DNA from: Ameyamaea chiangmaiensis
GTDB lineage: Bacteria > Pseudomonadota > Alphaproteobacteria > Acetobacterales > Acetobacteraceae
NCBI RefSeq assembly: GCF_025995235.1
Contig: NZ_BAPT01000025.1
Coordinates: 62,001-126,000, forward strand
Direction: 5' to 3'
DNA: 64,000 bases
A program made the translations under genes and the position numbers. This document shows positions 51,291-60,196 of the stretch, one piece after another; within the stretch, counting starts at the first letter, position 1, and each line of letters opens with the position of its first letter. The notes beneath the pieces are model-generated. The model saw only the letters and a program-made list of their open reading frames with translations. It searched no databases and was not told where the DNA came from.

Positions 51291-53486
51291 ATGGACGCGA
51301 CCACCGAGACCGGTTCGACGGCCGGGCAGGAACAGCATGACGGGTTTCCTGTCTCGGCCAGTTCGCTCCTGTCCGAACGTCGGCTGCACACCCTCAAGCA
51401 GGGAGACATGTTCGGCGTGTTCGACCAGACGGGCGACGTGCTCTGGGGGCCGGGGATCGCCGACGGGCTGTACTTCCACGACACGCGTTATCTGTCGGGC
51501 CTGACCACCACCCTGATGGGCGCACGACCCATTCTTCTGTCGGCCACGGTGCGCGAGAACAACGTGATGTTGTCGGTCGATATGACCAACACCAACGTGA
51601 CTCAGGCCGACGGCGAAAAGCTCGACCATGATCTCCTGCATGTCCGCCGGTCGCGCTTCCTTTGGAACAAGACGTGCTACGAGCGACTGGAAGTGCGCAA
51701 TTTCGACGTCGTGCGTCGCGAGGCCGTGCTGGAACTCGGGTTTGCCGCCGATTTCGCGGACCTGTTCGAGGCGCGCGGCTCTGTCCGCAAGCGACGCGGA
51801 ACACTGCGCGAGCCCGAGATCCACGCCGACCGTGTGCTCCTGTCTTATGACGGGCTCGATAATCGGCGTCGCACCACGATGCTGCGGTTCTCGCCCGAAC
51901 CGGAAAGCCTGACGGCCTCGAAGGCCTCGTTCCGTTTCTCGCTTGCTCCGGGCGAACGTATTCTCGTGCATTACGAGATAGAGTGTGATCCGGCGCCCGA
52001 CCAGCCACACTCCCCCGGGCGGGAATTCCTGTTCGCGGCGGTCGAGGCGCGGCGCGCACTGCGTCTGTCGTCATCGCGCGCGGCGGCGATCGCCACGTCG
52101 AACGAAATTTTCAACGAGGCGATCCGGCGCTGCGTCTGCGACATCTACATGTTGCTGACCGACAAGCCGACCGGGCCGTATCCCTATGCCGGCGTGCCGT
52201 GGTTCAGCACCGCCTTTGGGCGTGACGCGCTGATTACCGCGATGCAGACCCTGTGGCTGGACCCGGCGATTTCCCGTGGCGTGCTGAATTATCTCGCCCT
52301 GCATCAGGCGGACCGGGAAGACCCTGTGGCCGATGCCGAACCGGGCAAGATCCTGCACGAGGTGCGCCATGGCGAGATGGCCGAGCTGGGCGAGGTGCCG
52401 TTCCGGCATTACTACGGCTCGGTCGACTCCACGCCGCTGTTCGTCATGCTGGCGGGAGAATACCTCGAACGCACCGGCGACGTGGCGTTGATGAGCCGCC
52501 TGTGGCCGAATATCGAACGTGCGATCGAATGGATCGACCGATACGGCGATCGCGACGGCGACGGCTTCGTCGAGTATGGCCGCCGCAACAGCGAAGGGCT
52601 CATCAACCAGGGCTGGAAAGACAGCTACGACAGCGTCTTCCATGCCGACGGGACGCTGGCTGAAGGGCCGATCGCGTTGTGCGAGGTCCAGGGTTATGTG
52701 TATGGCGCGCGACGCGCGGCAGCACTGATCGGCCGCAGACTCGGACGCACGACCTACGCCGATCGGTTGGACGCGCAGGCGGAATCGCTGAAAATCGCGT
52801 TCAATCTGAAGTTTTGGGATGATGCGCTCGGCACGTATGCGATGGCGTTGGACGGCCATAAAAAGCCGTGCCTGGTGCGTTCGTCCAATGTCGGGCACCT
52901 GCTGCTGACCGACATCGCGTTGCCCGAGCGCGTGCCTTCGGTGGTGCGTACGCTGATGGATCGTTCGTCCTTCAGCGGCTGGGGCATCCGCACCATCCCG
53001 CAGGGCGAAGCGCGCTATAATCCCATGGCCTACCATAACGGCTCGGTCTGGCCGCATGACAACGCCCTGATCGGTTTGGGCTTCGCGCGGCAGGGGTATC
53101 TGGAAGAAGCGTCACGGGTGTTTCACGGTCTGTTCGATGCGGCGTTCTACACCGACCTGCGCCGTCTGCCCGAGCTGTTCTGCGGCTTTGGGCGGAACCG
53201 GGCCGAGGGGCCGGTGCGCTATCCGGTCGCGTGTTCGCCACAGGCCTGGGCCGCGGCGGCACTGCCGGCGCTGGTGCAGGCGACGTTGGGGCTCAGCTTC
53301 GATCCCGATACGATGACGGTGCATTTCCGCAAGCCGCGCCTGCCGCCGTTCCTCGACAGCATGACGCTCTATAACCTTGCCGTCGGCGGCGAGAGCGTCA
53401 CGGTCCGGCTGGTCCGGGTCGATGACGAGGTGGCGATCAACGTCGTGGAGCGCACGGCGCTGATCCGGGTGCAGATCACGAGCTGA
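51291..53486 (+). CDS. Glycogen-debranching-type glycosidase (amylo-alpha-1,6-glucosidase family)
   Basis: 731 residues. An N-terminal beta-sandwich (about 1-280, beginning ASSLLSERRLHTLKQGDMFG and including TRYLSGLTTTLMGARPILLS) is the glycogen-debranching N-terminal domain. An (alpha/alpha)6 catalytic barrel follows (about 290-690). Probable catalytic acids lie in VPWFSTAFGRDALITAMQTL and in GLINQGWKDSYDSVF, and the C-terminal PYRNGSVWPHDNAL-like motif appears as AYHNGSVWPHDNALIGLGFA. It hydrolyses alpha-1,6 branches or related glucosides. No signal peptide was seen, so a cytosolic role in glycogen or trehalose-type glucan turnover is likely. It follows the cation transporter on the same strand, 63 bases apart. 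Confidence 0.88.
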   Translation: MDATTETGSTAGQEQHDGFPVSASSLLSERRLHTLKQGDMFGVFDQTGDVLWGPGIADGLYFHDTRYLSGLTTTLMGARPILLSATVRENNVMLSVDMTNTNVTQADGEKLDHDLLHVRRSRFLWNKTCYERLEVRNFDVVRREAVLELGFAADFADLFEARGSVRKRRGTLREPEIHADRVLLSYDGLDNRRRTTMLRFSPEPESLTASKASFRFSLAPGERILVHYEIECDPAPDQPHSPGREFLFAAVEARRALRLSSSRAAAIATSNEIFNEAIRRCVCDIYMLLTDKPTGPYPYAGVPWFSTAFGRDALITAMQTLWLDPAISRGVLNYLALHQADREDPVADAEPGKILHEVRHGEMAELGEVPFRHYYGSVDSTPLFVMLAGEYLERTGDVALMSRLWPNIERAIEWIDRYGDRDGDGFVEYGRRNSEGLINQGWKDSYDSVFHADGTLAEGPIALCEVQGYVYGARRAAALIGRRLGRTTYADRLDAQAESLKIAFNLKFWDDALGTYAMALDGHKKPCLVRSSNVGHLLLTDIALPERVPSVVRTLMDRSSFSGWGIRTIPQGEARYNPMAYHNGSVWPHDNALIGLGFARQGYLEEASRVFHGLFDAAFYTDLRRLPELFCGFGRNRAEGPVRYPVACSPQAWAAAALPALVQATLGLSFDPDTMTVHFRKPRLPPFLDSMTLYNLAVGGESVTVRLVRVDDEVAINVVERTALIRVQITS

Positions 53487-53539
53487 GACTTCGGCCGGGC
53501 GGGGTTTTGTGGCGCGCGCGCTGCTGATAGACTGCCGGG

Positions 53540-53881
53540 ATGCGGCGCGTTCCCTACCCCTGTCTGCTCGTGGCTCCGCTGATCCTGGGCCTGACCCTCG
53601 GCGGTTGTTCGGCCACGACGCGTCTGTTCGGCCCCCCTCCGGCGGACATGACGGAGGCCGAGCCCGAGGACGCACCCCTGCATCCCCGCAATCGTCATCC
53701 GCATGAGGTGATCTACGCCCGCGCGTCGCCGCTGGAGCGGCTGGATCCTTCGGACCAGCCGCAGCGGGGCGGCTTCTCGGTAGGCGGTCCGGGCGGGGCG
53801 GTGCCCGTGACGCCACAGACCGTCTCGACGGACACGCAGGTCAGTTACGGCCATGCGGTATCGTCCTACGGTCATCAATAG
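53540..53881 (+). CDS. Small lipoprotein of unknown function
   Basis: 113 residues with a lipoprotein signal peptide: RRVPYPCLLVAPLILGLTLG followed by GCSA, so the lipobox is LGGC and the acylated cysteine about residue 23. The mature part is proline- and glycine-rich, low complexity (GGFSVGGPGGAVPVTPQTVS) and ends YGHAVSSYGHQ. No domain was recognised. It probably sits in the outer membrane facing the periplasm. It lies 53 bases after the glycosidase gene. Confidence 0.65.
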   Translation: MRRVPYPCLLVAPLILGLTLGGCSATTRLFGPPPADMTEAEPEDAPLHPRNRHPHEVIYARASPLERLDPSDQPQRGGFSVGGPGGAVPVTPQTVSTDTQVSYGHAVSSYGHQ

Positions 53882-54004
53882 CCGGGGTGTGACGCCAATG
53901 TGATCGACCGCCGTGTCGTGGGACGTGACCGGCGGACCCAGTCGCGCGTTGAAGAAGGGCAGGACGGCGTGATCCGTTCTTCCTCAGCGCACCGGGAGGT
54001 CATC

Positions 54005-54439
54005 ATGCGCAAGACAATTGTGACGTCGGGCGAATGCCCGGAAGCCTTGATGGCGTCGGCGATCACGGCACGGCCCGAACTGTCGACTCTTCTTGATCGC
54101 TATCTCGCGTCGGGACGACCCAATGGGTTCGAGCTGCTGCGTACGGCCGCCGAGGATGCCGCGCAGTATCGCGTCTTCCGGCAATGGAGTTGCGGGACGG
54201 GTGTCCCGATGGCAACCCCGGAACTCTGCGTGCAGCTTCTGCCGCAAACGGCGATGATCGCGTTGCAGGCCGAGACCGGCCTTGGACCGGAAGCGCTGTC
54301 GATCGAACTGGCCGGCGCGCTGCCCTGTGCCGTGCGGCGCCACGCGCTGGCGTGTTCGGTCGGGCATAGCGCACCGTTCGAGAAACGCGCGCGCGACATT
54401 GGTCGTCACGAACCGCCCTCGCGGCGTCAGTGGCGCTGA
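54005..54439 (+). CDS. Hypothetical protein, 144 residues
   Basis: Started at the ATG at 54005 because a GGGAGGT ribosome site precedes it; an in-frame ATG-like start at 53900 would add 35 residues without such a site. The protein has a helical repeat-like centre (LSTLLDRYLASGRPNGFELL, then DAAQYRVFRQWSCGTGVPMA, then PQTAMIALQAETGLGPEALS). It has three cysteines and a charged C-terminus, but no signal peptide or membrane span. I do not recognise the family. It faces the small lipoprotein gene on the opposite strand. Confidence 0.5.
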   Translation: MRKTIVTSGECPEALMASAITARPELSTLLDRYLASGRPNGFELLRTAAEDAAQYRVFRQWSCGTGVPMATPELCVQLLPQTAMIALQAETGLGPEALSIELAGALPCAVRRHALACSVGHSAPFEKRARDIGRHEPPSRRQWR

Positions 54440-54460
54440 GCGTGGCGACGGCCCGGGTCG

Positions 54461-54613
54461 TCAGTGATTGACCTGCCCGGTCTGGTTGACATCGGAGTGG
54501 TAGCCCAGGCTCTCAAGCCGTTCCTGTTCGGTCGTGGCCTTTTTCGTAGCGTGGCCGCCACAGGCGGACAGGGCGAAGGTGGTGAACAGCAGGCAGGCGA
54601 TGGTCTTGGTCAT
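54461..54613 (-). CDS. 50-residue predicted lipoprotein
   Basis: Reading the minus strand from the ATG at 54613 gives 50 residues ending at a TGA at 54461. The N-terminus TKTIACLLFTTFALSACGG is a lipoprotein signal with lipobox ALSAC (acylated Cys at 18). The mature ~32 residues are polar (HATKKATTEQERLESLGYHS...). No family was recognised; it is not an entericidin-like protein by pattern. It was found by inspection because it is shorter than usual gene-calling limits. It lies 88 bases downstream of phoR on the same strand and could be co-transcribed with it. Confidence 0.6.
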   Translation of the reverse strand: MTKTIACLLFTTFALSACGGHATKKATTEQERLESLGYHSDVNQTGQVNH

Positions 54614-54701
54614 GGGTGGTCAGGCGCTCGCGTCTGAGGGGTGGGGTGATCATTTGTGCCGCCTCGCGCGTCCCAGACAAGGGGGAAGATGGCCGCGCCC
54701 G

Positions 54702-55937
54702 CTATTCCCACGCGATGGGATCGGGTGTGATGCCGTAGGAGACGGACTCCTCCTCCGACGAGGCCTGTGACGAGGCCAGTGGCAGCCAAACGATGAAGGT
54801 GGTGCCGTGCCCGGGCTCGCTCTCGACGATCAGGCGCCCGGCATGGCGGTCCAGAATGTGTTTCACGATCGCAAGCCCGAGGCCGGAGCCGCTGACCCGG
54901 GTCGCGGTGTTTTCGACGCGGTAAAAACGCTCGGTCAGACGGGGAAGGTGACGTGCGTCGATCCCAGGGCCGTTGTCGGCTACGCACAAGATCGCCCCGT
55001 CGTCGCGGGGCCATCGCCCGTCCTGCGGTGCGCGCGCCACGGAAAGATCGATCCGGCCGTCCAGTGGGCGGGCCGCGCCCGCGTATTTGATCGCGTTTTC
55101 GATCAGGTTCATCAGAACCTGCACCATCTGATCGCCATCAGCGCGAATCGGCAGGTCGTCGTGGGGGGGCGCCATGACCAGCGTCATGGACGTGCCATGC
55201 ACCAGCGCCGAGGCCTCGGCCATGGCGCGTTCCATGATGATCACGGCGTCGGCGATTCCCCGTGGTCGCTGATGCTCCAGCTGCTGCACGCGGGAGAGGG
55301 TCAGCATACGGTCGATCAGCCGTTGCATGCGCGCGGCCTGGGCGGCCATGACACCCAGAAACTGTTGCTGGGCGGCGGGATCGTCCGCTGCCGGCCCCCG
55401 CAGGGTTTCGATGAAGCCGGTCAGCGCGGCCAGAGGGGTGCGCAGCTCATGGCTGGCATAGGCGACGAAATCCGCGCGCGTGCGCTCCAGTGCGTCCTGC
55501 GCCGTATGATCGGACACAACGGCCACCGTCTGCCCCGCGTCCGTGCCGCTCGCGGGCAGTCGACGCATGTGGGCGCGGATCACACGGCGTACCGGCACGT
55601 CGAGCGCCAGCGTGGCACAGGCGGACTCGGTTTCGCGAAGAGTGGCGGCCACGTCCTGCAGGGCGGGGTGGCGGGCGACGGCGCCCAGCGTCTCGCCATA
55701 AAGCTGCCGGGCTCCGTTGTTGGCGTAGGTGAGCGTCCCATGCCGATCGAGCAGGATCACCGGGTCGGGCATCAGGTCGAGCGAGTCGGCGATAAAGCCC
55801 GCGCGCGCGGCGGGGGGCTCGGCGGTCGAACGGGCCGACAGGACGGGACGGCGCGGCCAGCGCCTTCCGACGGTGGCCCCGAACCCGGCTCCGGCGACGA
55901 GTGCTGCGATCTCGATGGCCGGGTGGAGCGCGCTCAC
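54702..55937 (-). CDS. phoR: Phosphate-regulon sensor histidine kinase PhoR
   Basis: 411 residues. One hydrophobic N-terminal segment (LHPAIEIAALVAGAGFGATV), a PAS domain around residues 48-140 (DLMPDPVILLDRHGTLTYAN), an HisKA box ASHELRTPLAALTGFIETLR with the phospho-acceptor histidine near 177, and a HATPase_c domain with N box NLIENAIKYAG, G1 DNGPGI and G2 GSGLGLAIVKHILDRHAGR. Together with PhoU and the Pst transporter it senses phosphate and phosphorylates PhoB. It is the last gene of the pstC-pstA-pstB-phoU-phoB-phoR run; many relatives instead place phoR first. Confidence 0.93.
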   Translation of the reverse strand: MSALHPAIEIAALVAGAGFGATVGRRWPRRPVLSARSTAEPPAARAGFIADSLDLMPDPVILLDRHGTLTYANNGARQLYGETLGAVARHPALQDVAATLRETESACATLALDVPVRRVIRAHMRRLPASGTDAGQTVAVVSDHTAQDALERTRADFVAYASHELRTPLAALTGFIETLRGPAADDPAAQQQFLGVMAAQAARMQRLIDRMLTLSRVQQLEHQRPRGIADAVIIMERAMAEASALVHGTSMTLVMAPPHDDLPIRADGDQMVQVLMNLIENAIKYAGAARPLDGRIDLSVARAPQDGRWPRDDGAILCVADNGPGIDARHLPRLTERFYRVENTATRVSGSGLGLAIVKHILDRHAGRLIVESEPGHGTTFIVWLPLASSQASSEEESVSYGITPDPIAWE

Positions 55938-55947
55938 CGCCGGGCGC

Positions 55948-56658
55948 TCAGTGGGCCTCGGTGTCGAAGGCGTAGCCTGCGGCGCGCACCGTGCGGATCA
56001 GGTCGACGTCCCCCTCGGCGTTCAGGGCCTGACGCAGGCGGCGGATATGGACGTCGACCGTGCGCGGCTCCACATGCACGCGCTCGCCCCAGATCCGGCG
56101 CAACAGATCCTCGCGCGAGAACACCCGGCGCGGGTTGCGCAGGAAGAAATCCAGGAACCGGTATTCGGTCGGCCCGAGGGCCACGAGGCGTCCGTTACGC
56201 TCGACGCGATGCTTTTCGGTGTCGAGCGTCACGTCCTCGAAGGTCAGGATTTCGGGCGTGGTACCCGCCCGGCGCAACAGGGCGCGGATGCGCGCGTCCA
56301 GCGCCTGCATCGAGCACGGCTTGGTGATGTAGTCGTCCGCGCCGGAGTCCAGGCCACGGATCGTGTCCTGTTCGTCCGTGCGCGCGGTGAGCATGATGAT
56401 CGGCACCTGCGCGGTGTCGGGCTTCAGACGGATGCGGCGGCAGATCTCCACCCCATTCATGTCCGGCAGCATCCAGTCGAGCAGGATCAGGTCGGGACGG
56501 CGGACGGACAGGCACGAAAACGCCTCGCGCGCGTCGGCGGCGACGTCGACCTCATACCCGGCCTTTTCAAGGTTGTAGCGCACCATCAGCAGCAGGGCCG
56601 CGTCGTCTTCGACCAGCAGGATCGTGCCCCGGGCGGTGGGGACGTCGATCGGCATCAT
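55948..56658 (-). CDS. phoB: Phosphate-regulon response regulator PhoB
   Basis: 236 residues. Receiver domain with the acidic pocket in LLVEDDAALLLMVRYNLEKA and the phospho-acceptor Asp in DLILLDWMLPDMNGVEICRR (about 61), plus conserved Lys in DDYITKPCSMQALDAR. The OmpR-type winged-helix DNA-binding domain includes LGPTEYRFLDFFLRNPRRVF and VDVHIRRLRQALN. It activates pst and other phosphate-starvation genes by binding Pho boxes; one candidate lies upstream of pstC. Its ATG overlaps the phoU stop by four bases, and phoR follows ten bases later. Confidence 0.96.
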   Translation of the reverse strand: MMPIDVPTARGTILLVEDDAALLLMVRYNLEKAGYEVDVAADAREAFSCLSVRRPDLILLDWMLPDMNGVEICRRIRLKPDTAQVPIIMLTARTDEQDTIRGLDSGADDYITKPCSMQALDARIRALLRRAGTTPEILTFEDVTLDTEKHRVERNGRLVALGPTEYRFLDFFLRNPRRVFSREDLLRRIWGERVHVEPRTVDVHIRRLRQALNAEGDVDLIRTVRAAGYAFDTEAH

Positions 56659-57374
56659 GACGATGCGCGGCCGTGCTCGCGCGTTGACTGGATCGCGCGC
56701 GGCCGCATGGTGGGCAGCATGTTTCCCGTGGCGGCGTAGAAGACACGTTCGGCAATGTTGGTGGTGTGATCGCCGATGCGTTCGAGGTTCTTGGCGATGA
56801 ACAGCAGATGGGTGCAGGTGGTGATGTTGCGCGGGTCTTCCATCATGTAGGTGACCAGTTCGCGGAACATGGCGTTATACAGTTCGTCCACCGCGCGGTC
56901 GGACTGCCACACCTCGGTCGCGCGTTCCTCATCGCGCGAGGTCATCGCGTCGATCGCCCGGCGCAGGTTGTCCTGCACAAGGCGCCCCATCGCGCGCAGC
57001 CCCGACAGCGAGATCTGGCTCTCGGCCATGTCCAGCCGCAGCGAGCGCCGTGCGATCGAGGTCGCGTAGTCGCCGATCCGCTCCAGATCGCCCGTCACCT
57101 TCAGCGCCGAGACGATCTCGCGCAGGTCCGACGCCATCGGCGCGCGCAGGGCCAGCAGCCGGATCGACAGAACCTCCGCCTCGCGCTCCAGCGCGTCGAC
57201 CTGCGGGTCAAGCTCGGGCGCGGCGGCGGCGGCATCCTCGTCGTGGTCGACGATCGCCGCCACCGCCTGCGCCGTCTGGCTCTCCACAAGACCGCCCATC
57301 CGCGCCATGATCGCACGGAGTTGCCCCAGTTCCTGTTCGTAACTCTTGACCGTGTGCGCGCTCTCGCGGTTCAT
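56655..57374 (-). CDS. phoU: Phosphate transport regulator PhoU
   Basis: 239 residues made of two similar three-helix units, each with the metal-binding E/D-x-x-x-D pattern of PhoU: DALEREAEVLSIRLLALRAP and SDRAVDELYNAMFRELVTYM, plus LERIGDYATSIARR and LERIGDHTTNIAERVFY, the diagnostic duplicated motif. It links the Pst transporter to the PhoR kinase and damps Pho activation when phosphate is plentiful. Its stop overlaps phoB, and it starts 16 bases after pstB. Confidence 0.96.
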   Translation of the reverse strand: MNRESAHTVKSYEQELGQLRAIMARMGGLVESQTAQAVAAIVDHDEDAAAAAPELDPQVDALEREAEVLSIRLLALRAPMASDLREIVSALKVTGDLERIGDYATSIARRSLRLDMAESQISLSGLRAMGRLVQDNLRRAIDAMTSRDEERATEVWQSDRAVDELYNAMFRELVTYMMEDPRNITTCTHLLFIAKNLERIGDHTTNIAERVFYAATGNMLPTMRPRAIQSTREHGRASS

Positions 57375-57390
57375 CCGACCCTCTTGTGCT

Positions 57391-58203
57391 TCAGCCGAAG
57401 CGTCCGGTGATATAGTCCTGTGTGCGGCGCTGGCGCGGCGCGGTGAACATCTGTCCCGCGCTGTCGACCTCGACCAGTTCGCCGAGATAGAAGAACGCCA
57501 CCTGATCGGCGCAGCGTGCGGCCTGTTGCAGGTTGTGCGTCACGATCGCGATCGTGAAATCCTGCTTCAGTTCGTCCAGAAGCTCCTCGATCCGGGCCGT
57601 CGAGACGGGGTCGAGCGCGCTTGTCGGCTCGTCCAGCAGTACCACTTCGGGCCGGGTGGCGATGGTGCGCGCGATGCACAGGCGCTGCTGCTGGCCGCCG
57701 GACAACGCCGCGGCGGGCGCGCGCAGGCGGTCCTTCACCTCGGTCCAGAGAGCCACGCGTTTGAGCACGTCCTCGATCCGGGCATCCATGTCGGCCCGGG
57801 ACAGGCGCTCATGCAGCCGCACGCCGAACGCGATGTTCTCGTAGATCGACATCGGAAAGGGCGTGGGTTTCTGGAACACCATGCCCACGCGCGAGCGCAG
57901 CACGTTCAGGTCGACGCCCGGCGACAGGATGTTGCGCCCATCGAACACGACCTCGCCGGTGGCGCGCTGGCCGGGATACAGGTCGTACATCCGGTTGAGC
58001 ACGCGCAGCAGCGTCGATTTGCCGCAGCCCGAGGGGCCGATCATGCCGGTCACCTGACGGCGCGGAAAGTCGAGGTCGATCGCCTTCAGCGCCCGGTGTT
58101 CGCCATACCAGAAATCGAGTGCGCGTACCGACAGGGCGATGTCCGTCGAAACGGTGGACGGCGCGTCGTGAAGGACGGACATGGAGGAAGGGAGCTGGTT
58201 CAT
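57391..58203 (-). CDS. pstB: Phosphate ABC transporter ATP-binding protein PstB
   Basis: 270 residues from the ATG at 58203, the first start after the pstA stop; an earlier codon at 58251 would overlap pstA by 32 bases. Walker A GPSGCGKST, the PstB-specific RVLNRMYDLYPGQRATGEVV, Q-loop GMVFQKPTPFPMSIYENIAF, signature LSGGQQQRLCIARTIATRPE and Walker B VVLLDEPTSALDPVS. It powers high-affinity phosphate uptake and is needed for PhoR signalling. It lies 16 bases after pstA and 16 bases before phoU. Confidence 0.96.
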   Translation of the reverse strand: MNQLPSSMSVLHDAPSTVSTDIALSVRALDFWYGEHRALKAIDLDFPRRQVTGMIGPSGCGKSTLLRVLNRMYDLYPGQRATGEVVFDGRNILSPGVDLNVLRSRVGMVFQKPTPFPMSIYENIAFGVRLHERLSRADMDARIEDVLKRVALWTEVKDRLRAPAAALSGGQQQRLCIARTIATRPEVVLLDEPTSALDPVSTARIEELLDELKQDFTIAIVTHNLQQAARCADQVAFFYLGELVEVDSAGQMFTAPRQRRTQDYITGRFG

Positions 58204-58219
58204 CGCAAGGGGCCCGTGC

Positions 58220-59113
58220 TCACGTTCCGCGCCGGAAGCCGAAGCGGACAAGAATGTTGATCAGAAGCACGCCCGCGGTAATCAGGAGGGCGGCGGTCCA
58301 GGCAAGCTGCACCCAGTCGTCGTAGGCTGAGCCGGCATACTGATAGATGGCCACCGGCAGGCTGGCCATCGGGGCGTTCAGGTTGAGCGACCATGTCATG
58401 TTGCCCAGCGACGTGAACAGCAGCGGCGCCGTCTCGCCCGCCACACGCGCGAGAGCGAGCAGGATGCCGGTCAGCACGCCGCCGCGCGCAGCCCGCAGGC
58501 ACAGGAACACGATGACCCGCCAGCGCGGCGCCCCCAGCGCCATGCCTGCCTCACGCATCGACACGGGCACGAGGCGCAGCATGTCCTCGGTCGTGCGGAC
58601 GATGATCGGCATGGCGAGGATCGCCAGCGCGATGGCGCCGGCAAAGCCCGAGAAATGGCCCTGCGGCGCCACGATCACCAGATAGACGAACAGGCCGATC
58701 AGGATCGATGGCGCCGACAGCAGCATATCCGACACAAAGCGCACCAGGGTCGAAAAGCGGCTTTCCTGCCCGTATTCGGCCAGGAAAATCCCCCCCAGCA
58801 GACCGAGCGGCGTGCCGATCAGCAGCGCCAGCCCGGTCTGTTCGAGACTGCCGACGATGGCGTTGGCCAGACCGCCATGCGCCCCGGGCGGGGCGGAGGA
58901 ACGGAACAGCGCCCCCGGCGTCAGACCCGGCAGCCCCTTGAGCAGCAGCGACAGCAGGATCGAGGCCAGAATCACCAGCACCAGAGCCGTGGCCGCCCAG
59001 CTCAGGCCCGTGGCCAGCCGGTCGCGCAGGCGGCGCCGGGCGGCGAGAAGGCCGGTGGTCTGCCACCCGCGCGGGGGGGCATCGGACAGGGCGATGGGGG
59101 GTGTGCTGGTCAT
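58220..59113 (-). CDS. pstA: Phosphate ABC transporter permease PstA
   Basis: 297 residues with about six membrane helices; the first is TALVLVILASILLSLLLKGL. The EAA-like coupling loop is AGMALGAPRWRVIVFLCLRA. The early LTPGALFRSSAPPGAHGGLA and the segment SVLEQTGLALLIGTPLGLLG are PstA-type. It forms the channel with PstC. It starts seven bases after the pstC stop. Confidence 0.95.
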   Translation of the reverse strand: MTSTPPIALSDAPPRGWQTTGLLAARRRLRDRLATGLSWAATALVLVILASILLSLLLKGLPGLTPGALFRSSAPPGAHGGLANAIVGSLEQTGLALLIGTPLGLLGGIFLAEYGQESRFSTLVRFVSDMLLSAPSILIGLFVYLVIVAPQGHFSGFAGAIALAILAMPIIVRTTEDMLRLVPVSMREAGMALGAPRWRVIVFLCLRAARGGVLTGILLALARVAGETAPLLFTSLGNMTWSLNLNAPMASLPVAIYQYAGSAYDDWVQLAWTAALLITAGVLLINILVRFGFRRGT

Positions 59114-59120
59114 CGGCGCG

Positions 59121-60062
59121 TCAATGGCTGGTCGCGGGCTTGCGGCGCAGCAGCATGCGCGACCCGGCCAGCGTCAGGAAGGAAATCGTCATCAGGATGA
59201 AGCCCAGGGCCAGCAACGCCGCGAGCTTGAGGCTGCCGGCCGGGCTCTCGGGGAATTCCAGCGCGATCAGGGAGGCGATGGTGTTGCCGGGCGCGAACAG
59301 TGACCAGTTGATGCGGTTGCTGTTGCCGATCACGAAGGTGACGGCCATCGTCTCGCCCATGGCGCGGCCCATGCCCAGCACCACGCCGCCGATCACTGCC
59401 TGCCGCGACCAGGGCAGGGTGACCTGTCGCATGACTTCCCAGCGCGTCGCGCCAAGGCCATAGGCGCTTTCCCGTAGTACTGCGGGCATGGAGACGAAGA
59501 CGTCGCGCATGACCGCGCACATGAACGGCGTGATCATGATGGCGAGAATGATGGCGCCGGTCAGCAGCCCGGTCCCGTAGGGCGCGCCGCTAAACAGCGT
59601 CCCGATCAGCGGGAGATGCCCGAATGTGTGGGTGGCGAAGGGTTCCACATGCGAGGCCATCAACGGCACGATGACGAAAAAGCCCCACATGCCGTAGATG
59701 ATGGACGGCACCGCGGCCAGCAGCTGGACCGCCGTCGCTACGCTGCCCGCGATGGCTGCGGGCGCCATTTCGGCCAGCCAGAAGGCCACCCCGAAGGCAA
59801 GCGGTACCGCCATGACGACGGCCAGAAACGTGGTGACCAGCGTGCCGAACACAGGGGCGGCCGCGCCGTACACGTCCGTGACGGGATTCCAGATCCTAGA
59901 GACGAGGAAATGCGCGCCGAACGCGTGGAACGCCGCGACACCGCCGCGACACAGGACCGCGATCAGACCGCCGACGATCAACAGGATCAGCAGGCCGCTG
60001 AGCCGCACAATGGTGCTGAACAGGGTGTCTGACAGGGCGGAGGTCTTGGCGGCGCCGGTCAT
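59121..60062 (-). CDS. pstC: Phosphate ABC transporter permease PstC
   Basis: 313 residues from the ATG at 60062; a longer frame to 60131 is less likely because it would place unconserved residues before the first helix (SGLLILLIVGGLIAVLCRGG). It has six membrane helices and the coupling loop ESAYGLGATRWEVMRQVTLP. The usual pst order would place pstS, the phosphate-binding protein, just upstream, but none is present here. A Pho-box-like repeat lies about 92 bases upstream, and the gene opens the pstCAB-phoUBR transcript. Confidence 0.95.
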   Translation of the reverse strand: MTGAAKTSALSDTLFSTIVRLSGLLILLIVGGLIAVLCRGGVAAFHAFGAHFLVSRIWNPVTDVYGAAAPVFGTLVTTFLAVVMAVPLAFGVAFWLAEMAPAAIAGSVATAVQLLAAVPSIIYGMWGFFVIVPLMASHVEPFATHTFGHLPLIGTLFSGAPYGTGLLTGAIILAIMITPFMCAVMRDVFVSMPAVLRESAYGLGATRWEVMRQVTLPWSRQAVIGGVVLGMGRAMGETMAVTFVIGNSNRINWSLFAPGNTIASLIALEFPESPAGSLKLAALLALGFILMTISFLTLAGSRMLLRRKPATSH

Positions 60063-60153
60063 CGGGCGGAACTCTCTCGTCTGCGGGAAGCCGGTGAGGG
60101 CCGAGTTACCCATAATGCGGCGTGGACACAACAGGGCACCGACAGGCTCTCCG

Positions 60154-60171
60154 ATGAAACTTTCATGACAT
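60154..60171 (-). promoter_or_regulatory. Pho-box-like direct repeat upstream of pstC
   Basis: On the minus strand two seven-base units, ATGTCAT and GTTTCAT, are spaced with an 11-base period. This matches the PhoB-box pattern of tandem CTGTCAT-type units separated by four bases, with mismatches mainly at the first base of each unit. It lies about 92 bases upstream of the pstC ATG and points at the pst-pho operon. Binding by the encoded PhoB is inferred. Confidence 0.6.
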
Positions 60172-60196
60172 GCTCCGACCGTCCCGGGCGCTGCGG

